This document shows positions 55,001 through 64,000 of a DNA stretch of 64,000 nt, one piece after another (position 1 is the first letter of the stretch; each line of letters begins with the position of its first letter). The stretch spans positions 27,439,105-27,503,104 of the forward strand of contig JALIRH010000006.1 of assembly GCA_023055505.1 (NCBI GenBank). Direction: 5' to 3'. The DNA comes from Callipepla californica brunnescens. Taxonomy: Eukaryota > Chordata > Aves > Galliformes > Odontophoridae. A program made the position numbers and the translations under genes. The notes under the pieces are model-generated. The model saw only the letters and a program-made list of their open reading frames with translations. It made no database searches and was not told the origin of the DNA.

Positions 55001-58000
55001 TAGCATCTGAGTGAGGTCCTTCCTGCTGGGATTCTCCAGAGAGATGCAGATAATGGTCTCACATGTGCCTTCCTTGCTCCTTTTGCAGATTTCTGAAACC
55101 CTACAATATTTTGGGAACACTGTCCTTCTTTTCCCTCCTGCAAATGAACCAAAGCAATAATTCCCCACAGGAAGCATCCATAACTATGGGTTTAGGAGCA
55201 ACTTGCCAGATGCAAACCAATTAGCAGGGATCTGTAGCAATGTGGCCAGGCGCCCTCCACTTCTGGCTCTGTCCACCTGAACCTGTTACAACTATGTGGG
55301 CCAAAACAAGCTTCTTGTCCATCTCTAGGAGCATCATCTACTCATGCAAAACATCAGGGCTCAATGCCTAGCAGCCTGTCTTGGTAAAGAGGTAAATTAG
55401 GCAAGTACCATTGCCTAATTCTCCAGCTCTGCAAGAAACCTTCAACCCTCCAAGAGCTGGCTAGACCCACAGCACCAAAAAAGCATTTACTACCACTTCC
55501 TATACCTTGTCACCGAAGAGAACAAGATTTGAATGGCCTCAGTGCCTGGTAGGTATGGCTACCAGATTTGCATTTTGTCACGTTAGAAATGGGGAGTTGG
55601 GGAAGCAGGTGTCCAGTTCCCTGCTTCTGTTTCCAGCCATGTCATACTCCCTGTTTAAATAAAATGACTGAAATCCACTGCAAAAGGATTTTGAACAGCA
55701 TCTCCCTAGAATCTTACTTCAAAATCTCATAGCTGTGACGGTAGAAACACCTGCTTACCAAGCACACATTAAGGAGCTTTATCCTTTGCATTTGGAAGTT
55801 GCACAGGTTAAGAAAATGTATATGTTCTACTACAGAAAACCTGGAAAATGCTATCTGCTGCACAAATTCATTTAAATCTTATTTATACTTGTGTAGTTGT
55901 GTCTCCAGTGGCCAAATCATTTTAAAGATAAACCAAAAGGTTCTTACAAAAACCCTTCGAAGTTCTTTGTTATTTTAACAACATTTTAGTACTAAATTTC
56001 AGAAAGTGTTCATAGCACTGAATCCAAGAAGCCCACACCCCTGCAAGAGCTTAAGTGATACCTAATGAGTGGCTGGTGTTTGGTGCTAGGGGTAATTTGG
56101 TTGCTCACAATCTGGGAAATAGTCTGTGTAGATGCAGTGATCAGTAACAGGGAATGAGAGGAGGAGTCACAGATTGAAGAGAAGTCCTGGTTGTATTTGT
56201 GCTTTCATACCTCACATATTTTCCCTTTTTGGGGCAAAGTAATGATGAGTGGAGCAAGGGAAATACTTTGATACTGACTGTTGCATTACAGTGTTAGTAA
56301 CACCTGACTTTCTTTTCAGATCAAGTTGTACCTAGCCTGGGGTACAGCTGCTCTGCACACTGGTGACTTCAGTGGTAGGCAGGATCCTGTGGGAAAAGGA
56401 TTTGGTACTTCCTCTGACTAAAACAAGGGACTGCAGTTGAATCCTCCACCTTGTCTTATAAAGTATTAAATCACACTCCCCACAATTTGTTGTATTTTTT
56501 AAATATTTTCCTGCCCAAGTCAGTGTAGCGCTGTGGCTTAAGGGCTGAAGAAGAATGCAAAATTAGAGTCTAGTATAGGGATAGCCTCTTTCGTTTCTTT
56601 TTATTTTTTATGTATCAGTTACTGGAATTATCCTCCCCACTGAATCAGCGCAAAGACTCACCAGATCAGACCTTCTCTTTAGCAAATGTAAACAGTTAAA
56701 CCATTAGTTGGAAGACTCATCGGTGTATGGGAGGTACAGGTTTATACCAACATACAATTAGGAGAGTACTCTGTATTTAACAGTCTTTCTGTCATTTGTT
56801 AAGAACAGGTGCTTTTTTGGTGTTTTTTAATTTTTTTTCAGTTGTTATAGGAGTAAACTCATTACAAATAAAGCTTGCTTTACACTTCAGAGGAGGGTAA
56901 GGTAGCAATTAAGTGAACTGCATACACCTCTCACCTGCCCTTACTAAAGGTGTAATTCAAAGCACTGTGAGGGAAATGCTGTTTCCCCTAACAAACAGAA
57001 GCTCCTGTGCTCTGCTGGAGGGCCAGACCCAGAATCAAGGGCATACTAAAGTGTTCTAGCATCCATCCTTTCCAGAAACTCCAGTTACATAATTGTCACC
57101 CACAGCTTGAAGAAAGAAAATGTGCCCCTTTCCCAACGAGATGCCTTAAGGAATGCAGTAAGAACAAGGAAGATCTGGCAATTCAAGAGAGGTCACGACC
57201 TCATTTATGTTTCCAAATGCTAAAGCTTTCCCCTCAAAGCAGTATGAGACAGATGCAGTGCCAGGGAAGACGTTTCATGCCACCAACTTTTTTCCTGACA
57301 TTAATAATGCTCAGTTGTCCTCAGTGGCCCTTCTCCCATGTGCATAAAAAAATACTGCAGAGATTTGTGAGCAATTTATTAGACAGCTGGTGCTGGCTGA
57401 ATCTAGAGCACAGAGAAGTAGATATGAAGGGGAATGGTTTGGGGGAAGCTCAAACACAAGCAAAAACCTGAAGAGAACAGTTATGTATCCTTGGTGTTTG
57501 GCTCACTCTTTGCCTACATGTTATAGCACTGTGTATGTTGAGTTAGTCAGAGCACTTCTTATGACAGGGACAACACCTTCTACATGTTTAAACAGAACCT
57601 AACAAGATAAGGCCTCAGGGCACTCTGGCAGCACAGTTAAAAAACATATATCCAGAGTGATTGACAGAAATTGGGGAAGTAAATCACTGCTTACACTTCT
57701 CTCAGGAAGTTCCTGTTACAAAAGTGGCACATCAGTCACTGAATCCACTGCATCCCTCCAGACAGAAGTTGAGCCCCTTAGTAACATGCCACAGTGAACA
57801 GCAAAAGGGAGTCTAATTCTTTTTTTTTTCCTCTGAGGGGGAACCATGGAATGGGTGGTAATGCCTAGTATGGCTGATCTCCAGGAGAGGCTGTGCACCT
57901 GCTGTGCTCAGAGAAAGAGAGGACAAACATCTCTGTGGAACCCAAACACTTAGCTGATACCAAATATTTATTCCCAGGCATTACCTCTCCTGTGAACATG

Positions 58001-60339
58001 CAGAAACACAAAGGATAGAGTAATCAGATAGAAAACTCAAGGACAGAGCAGATTTGTGTAAACACAAGCTCACTGCCTCACCCTCATACAGCGCTGGTCC
58101 AGTTCCAACTTGGCTTACCTTGCTCTCCACAGCTGGCAGGGCACTAGCTCTCTCCATTGGTAGGACATGAAAAAAGCAGGCTGGCCTGGTAGCTGGCTTT
58201 TCCTTCTTTCCACTGATCACCTCTTCCTGCAGCGGTGTATCAGCCCAGCACCCCTCCTGTCCTTTTCTCATGGGTTCTTGGTAGAAGTTCTCTTTTCATC
58301 ATTGAGAAGATAACCAATAGACTGGAGAAGTGGAAGGCCAAGAAGATGAGTTCTCACGAGTCAGCAAAGAGGAGGTGGTGATAGCCACAGCAGAAGTAAT
58401 ACATCTCAGAATGGATCCTCACGAGCAAAACAGTGATTTGAAGAAACTCAGGTTTGTCAGATTTGTCTGAGGCATTGAGCTAGCTCAGAAGAGAGCCAGA
58501 CAGGAAGGAAGATTCCGTCACGATAACCTGTTGATGAGGCAGCCATCTCTAGTGCACACATTTTCCCTCCAGTCTTCAAAGCGCTGAGACACACTTTCAG
58601 TATAGCTTGTTGAACAGTGAGGGCACAATGTGGTCCCTGGTGGCAAATCTATGCCATGTCTGCTTGAGGAGTTTAGCACAACCCAAACCAGCATGAGTTC
58701 CAGCTCTGCTGGAACTGAACAGGGTTCTGTGCACGCAACCTGCCTAATGCAGGAAAGCGTATGTTTGAACAGGATATGGTATAGATTAGGAGATGTTAAG
58801 GTTTGTGCTAGCTTAAACATAAGCATGTCACTAAAAGTACAGTTTCATTAGTGTTGTGATAGAGATCTTTCAGCAGCCTGACTACCCATCTGTTAGGCTC
58901 ACATCTAGCCACCACCCCCACCTTCTGCCTCCTGCCTACATCAGAATGAATTTCACTAGTTCATCAGTGGGTACCATGTCTTTTCAGCTGGCATTATGTT
59001 TTTGTTCTTCTGATAACCCAGAAGAAGAAATGACACTCTATGGTCTCTACAACCAGTTGTTGTTACAGCTCACAAGAGATGAACATGTCATAAGGTGCAG
59101 CCCTGGCAAAGAGCTAGGTATGAGAAACACCTTCAAGGCTCTTATCAGGATGCTGTATCTCCAGCATTATTATCCCAAAAAATCTTTTACTATGAAAATA
59201 ACTAGACCAATCACCCTGAAGCCAGTTCTGTACCCACACTTTGATGTCTGTACTTTACTCTGGAACATGGGTTACAGAGAAATGAGAGCATAATACATTT
59301 GCTTGTTCAATCTAGCAAGCAACTACCTTGAGCCAAACAAATAAAGCACATTTTTAGAAAAGCCTTTTGCTTCCTGTAGAATACTGCTTTGTTTGCCATC
59401 ATTGTTTGGCAAATAGGAAGGGGCTTATCTCTCCTTCACAGAAACTATTGCAGCTATAGAAGAGCTCCAGAAACTTGTCAGTCCTTACTAAGAAAAAAAT
59501 ATTGGTTTAACTGCATTTGCCAGGAAATTATCTGAACCTTCAGAAAGAGAGAAAGTGTAAAAATCAGTTTACCAGGCTATGCCATTCTTTCTAGCTTTTT
59601 TGCTTTCCATTCAGATTCAGGGATCTTATCAGGTACATTTTCAAAACGTAGTTGCAGTAACCTTTATCATCAGACCATTCCCATATTGGGTATTTTTGGC
59701 TAGTTGCAAAATTAGCTTTCCTCTCTCCAATGCAAAGTGTGTCATATTTATGTTTGATTAATTTGTGATTAAAATTTAAGTGACTGTCTGATTTCTAGCA
59801 GATGGAGTTAAAGGCGTAGCTTTGACCCTAGTTACAGTTTTGTTTAACCCCCTCTAGAGAAACATAGTTACTGTGCATTAATATACAGCCTTTCACCACC
59901 AGGCCTGTTAGTGTACATTATGGACTAATAATAATAATTATATTGTCAAACAGTTCAAACTGCATAACAATACAAGCTCCTCTGAAATGTGAAGCGCTAT
60001 AGGTAATGAAACCTACTTTTCTTTATGCAGGCAGCTCAAGCCTCTTTCTGAACAAACTGGCATTAAATAAACAATGGGCCTGGTTGCCCCCTCATCCAGA
60101 AGTCATAGGAGAGAGCGGAGTGGGAGGAAACTCCAGGAAGTTGAAAACTCTCCTCATTGAGACTGTGCTTGAGCTTTTCTCCTGTGAGTCAAGTTTTTCA
60201 CTCCCTGCTTTGCCTTCTCCTCTCATGCACATGAATGGGAGTGAAAAAAGGTGACCCACCTGTACAAGATGCTGGTGAGGGCTTTAGGCAAGCTGGGAGA
60301 GGAAAGGTGTGCTGCTCCTGGTGAGCACATTTCTCTGTG
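52079..60339. other. gene-free stretch
   Basis: No exon of a known gene recognised on either strand. Several open frames of 145-155 codons (57007-57471 and 58856-59293 plus) look random in composition and have no splice context. RAPGEF5, the next gene beyond CDCA7L in human, was looked for and not seen. Confidence 0.4.
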
Positions 60340-60514
60340 TACACGGAAAGGAAGCGAGGGTTGAGGGAAGTGGTGGAGCCACAGTCCCTGGAGGTAATCG
60401 AGAACCAAGATGTGGCACTGAGGGACATGGGTCAGCCGGCATGGTGGGGGTGGGCTGATGGTTGCACTCCATGATCTCAGAGATCTTTTCCAACCTTATA
60501 AATTCTATGACATG
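60340..60514 (+). repeat. CR1 LINE 3' fragment
   Basis: Contains AGTCCCTGGAGGTAATCGAG and CAGAGATCTTTTCCAACCTT and ends AAATTCTATGA. Plus orientation. Confidence 0.87.
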
Positions 60515-60981
60515 ACTGCAGCAGCAGCAGCTGTACTTTACTGGGTAACACCAAGGGGTGACAGCCTGCCTCTGCCTCCTCTCAGCTCTGAGCTGTGGGT
60601 AGGCACCTTGTTCTGATGTGCGCTGGCATCGGGAACCCACACATTTCCAGAGCGCAGTGCCACACCACCTGTCAGATCAGTGTGCCCAGATGTTCCTGCG
60701 ATTGCTTTTTGTTCATTTAGTCCCTCGTTAAAAACAAGAGCCATGACAGCAGGCAAAGCTCACAGGCTCTGGCCGTTGCAGTTTGGTAGAAGCCGAAGGA
60801 ACCTGGGAGCTGCTTTCCTAATTCTGGGCGTACACGGTTCAACTACATTTTCCACCGGCATTCCTCAAATACTTTTCCTATGAAATTTTCCCCTATTAAA
60901 GCTCCTTCTCACGTACATCCAGGTGAGCTCAGCGCACCGGGTGAAGCCTCCCACCCCCCGCAGCCGTTCCGTGCTGCAATG

Positions 60982-60995
60982 GCGCCATCTGCTGG
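60982..60995 (-). promoter_or_regulatory. CTCF-type binding motif
   Basis: The minus strand reads CCAGCAGATGGCGC, a full match to the CTCF core CCASYAGRKGGCRS. It sits in a slightly GC- and CpG-richer patch (60.9-61.2 kb) in otherwise gene-free DNA upstream of CDCA7L. Confidence 0.6.
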
Positions 60996-61199
60996 AGCAC
61001 AGCCGCAGTGCTCTCAAGCGTTGTGGCGGGACGGCCATCACTGACACCTGCTTGGCTGCTGAAGGTCGGGCAGGGACACACAACTTTGGCCACCAAGAGG
61101 GAAAGTCCTCCACACCCGGCCTCTAGTCCCTGGGCTCCTCCTTGCCCTCCCTTCGCAGCTGCCTGGCCATAGTAGTGCTGCATCAGGGAAGGAGGGTAG

Positions 61200-64000
61200 G
61201 CATTGATTTAGCAGTGAAACTAGGTAAAAAAAAAAAAGGTTCACTCTTCCTCAGTGCATGAGTCAGGTGGAACTGTGATCACCACTGAGGAAAGGAAATA
61301 ACCAGGATCTGAAACATTTCTAAGAAAAAAAATAAAAATCCTAAAGCAAACAAACAAAGAGGGTAATTACTTCATTCTGTCCACCCCCTGGCAGACAGAG
61401 AAACAGCAAACAACAACTTGTCCCACAGAACACTGTTCAACACGGTTCCAGTTTCTCCTCCTACTTATACTGGTATAAAACCAAGAAGCCAAGGGAATTA
61501 CACAGGTATAAAAACAGCATTATCAGCTCCTAGGTCTCTTTATATATTACTGAACTCTACTGCTGATCCGTCTTTGTCTGCCTGTTAGAGCGACTGTTAA
61601 AAAGGCACATGCATTTATCCATAGCACACTGTATTGTGTGAAGGGGTTCTTTTATTGGCTTTGATCTTTCTTTTTTCTTTTATTATTTCTTAGAAGAAAT
61701 GCAGGATTATTACCTCAATCTAGCCAGCTGGCCTGCTGGGGCTCCCTTTGCTACATCAGGGGTTTCTCTTTTTTCTAATCCTTTCTTTATGGATAGTACT
61801 TCTCTATCTTCTAACAACTATTGGCTAATGAGTGTATTTTGTTATTACTACCTGTTGTTTAGAAATTCATTTTATTTGGTGTAGGTGTTGTTAATCGTTC
61901 ACTAATGAAAACCCTACTACAATCCATGCAGGTCAGGATTATGCTGGTCTTCATAGAAATTAACCCTTTCTTCCATCCTGCTCTTAGATTCCCTCTAGCA
62001 ATTTCCAGTTTTTAAATATCAAGCCTACTCTACTTTTTGGAGGACCCAAGGTAGAAGTTATGCAACTACATTTAACACCAGAAAGCTTCACTTCCCATGT
62101 GAGGTTTTAGAAAGGTAGAGATGGATGTTTTATAATTCACAAGATGTTTGTGCATAAAATACATTAATGTCTAAGGTAAATCCTGGAGCAAAAGGTGTAG
62201 AACAAGCCTACAGTCTTACAAGAAACTGAGATTGTTCTGCTACGAAAATATGGATACCTCAAAGCAAGAAAGACTACATACTCCTGAGGACTCTGGGTAT
62301 TTCTCTGTATTATAAACGCTATTAGGATGCAGTATGTACCCCTTTTACATATGTAGAATAAAGATTGTGCCATGCTTTGAAAAGTTTGTTACTTAAGAAA
62401 ACAAAGGCAGATGAACAACATTAGGAAGACAAAAAAACAACAGCTGTACAATGTAATAGAAACACAAAGCTTGTCAGGTACCATTCTCTCCTCCTCCATT
62501 TCATTCCCCCTGCATGACCTTATATCTCATGAGTTTCTTTTCATCCGCGCCTTGAAGGGGATGAATGGATTTAGGGAAGTAAATGCCCTCAGCCCACATG
62601 CTGCCCAGGCTGTAGGATCAGTGTGCATTGAGGAATACATCAAGGTCAAGGCTTTTAGGAAGAAGGTGCAGCGTAAGACACAGCTGAAGCAAACGTACCC
62701 AAGCAGCAGTTCCCTTCTGTCTTTGATTAGGAGTGGACTTTTGCATCTACTTTGCAACTGCTGGAAAATGCGTGAAGCTCCAGCAGAAAAAAGAGGAAGA
62801 TGCCTCTGCCACCCAGTCTCTGTCCTTATAGAAAGGAGAGGCAGCAAAAGACTGATGTGGGACAGGTTCAGGGCTGCCTAGGAAATCAGCAAGCCAAAGA
62901 CCTGACCCTTCAGCCTTAGAAGTCCAGGGGACTCGTTGATGGAAGGGTCATGTGTCTCACTTCCAGATCTGCAAAGGGCAATCGTAGCTCAGCTATGGCC
63001 TCAATCATTCCCACACCAAAGAGCATCAGGGGATTTATGAGTTTATGGCTTTTTACCTCAATCAGGATCTCTTTTTAAAACACAGTGCCAGGATATCTTC
63101 ATGCCCTTCGGCATCTTAGGTTTGAATAACATGGCTCTGGACAGTCATGCTTTGCATGGCATGCTCTGTGTTCACTTCTGTGACATATTGAAGAGTTCAC
63201 AGAAAGTGGACAAAGTAAAACCAGGAATGCTGCATCAATTTCTTCAGGAAAATCACTGCAAGATAGGAAGAAATTAATACGGGAAAAAAATAAATAAATA
63301 AATACAGAGAGAGAAAGGATCATATATGAAAGGCCACATAGCTTTTGTTTGTTTGCTTTGGAGTTGTCCTGGATGCTGAATACTAACATGCTTTAGTCAA
63401 CTCAAGGCCTCTCTGAGTTCCTTTGATAGCTGATTCTGTAAGGCTAAAGCATTATGATATGGCACTAGGATGTTGTTCAGCTGATCTCTCCATAATAAAA
63501 CTATAAATGTCTTTATTATTTTTCCAGCCACCACTGCCAGTTCTGCTGGGTGCCAGACAACAGTGCTACTGTGTGTGATTGATGGCACCCTGCCAGTCTT
63601 GTGTAACCATATTACTCACGTAGGCTCCAAGCAAAAGCAGGTTGGCAGTGCATTTCAAAACAGGCTTTAGAAAAGGCTCCTTTCTTTGAGCAACCAGTAC
63701 GCAAGAGAAAAAGGAAGGGTAGGAGGGCTAGGGCAAACCAAGACCAAAATTAAGTAATGCCATCACTGTATGCTTAGAATGTAACCTATACTGACTGCTA
63801 GTTCTTCTAGAAGTCAGAATGTCTTTAAAATCATGTTAAAAGGTTTCTTCCATCTTTCTCTCCTCGTTATTTTTGAGATGTCCCTCTCACTCTCTTCTGC
63901 CCATTCAGTTTGTCATTGCTAGGGCTCTCTTTTCCTGCTTGCACTCAAGCTCACCTCAGCCTAGTTTCAGGGTTACCACACGTGTGCCCTGAGTCTAGAC
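61200..64000. other. gene-free stretch to window end
   Basis: No exon or gene recognised. A 156-codon plus frame at 62411-62881 has no similarity I know. A short AAAT simple repeat lies at 63284-63304. Confidence 0.4.

Noticed and set aside
57007..57471. 154-codon plus-strand open frame
   Set aside because: No similarity recognised and random-looking composition. Frames of similar size at 58856-59293 and 62411-62881 are equally featureless.

Overview
This is a vertebrate nuclear window, almost certainly from a bird and probably a galliform such as chicken. The main reasons are at least twelve CR1 LINE fragments, several ending in the CR1 ATTCTGTG-type 3' repeats, a mariner-like fragment resembling the chicken Galluhop element, and a short retroviral LTR of avian alpharetrovirus/EAV type. 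Genes have small exons, large introns and a CpG-island promoter. There are no operons, CRISPR arrays, tRNA or rRNA genes that I can see.

The gene landmark is CDCA7L on the minus strand, from a GC-rich promoter near 48.4 kb to a stop codon at 29406. Eight internal and terminal exons (38899 down to 29406) were read out with matching phases and consensus splice sites. They encode the acidic LEDGF-binding-type motif, the conserved GLRVAFQFP block and the C-terminal four-CXXC zinc domain. The N-terminus is unusual. The ancestral second exon, which in mammals carries the first LEDGF-binding motif, survives only as a broken ghost at 43500-43652, and the likely start lies in an Arg/Ala-rich exon 1.

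The left part (about 5.3-27.4 kb, plus strand) holds the 3' end of DNAH11, the axonemal outer-arm dynein heavy chain also called left-right dynein. It is tail-to-tail with CDCA7L, the arrangement I recall for human 7p15.3. Here it is a pseudogene. At least twelve exon remnants lie in correct order with many splice sites kept, but most carry stop codons (often TGG to TGA), frameshifts or deletions, and a 1.7-kb CR1 sits against one coding exon. I regard this as the main discovery of the window: a unitary DNAH11 pseudogene in a bird, a lineage thought not to use ciliary flow at the node for left-right patterning.

Layout: 1-5.3 kb, introns or flank with a deleted mariner and a CR1; 5.3-27.4 kb, DNAH11 remnants; 27.4-29.4 kb, convergent 3' ends; 29.4-48.4 kb, CDCA7L with CR1-rich introns; 47.9-48.7 kb, CpG island; 48.7-64 kb, apparently gene-free DNA with a solo LTR, CR1 pieces and a strong CTCF-type motif near 61 kb. 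All identifications come from reading translations and comparing them with remembered family sequences. No database search was run.
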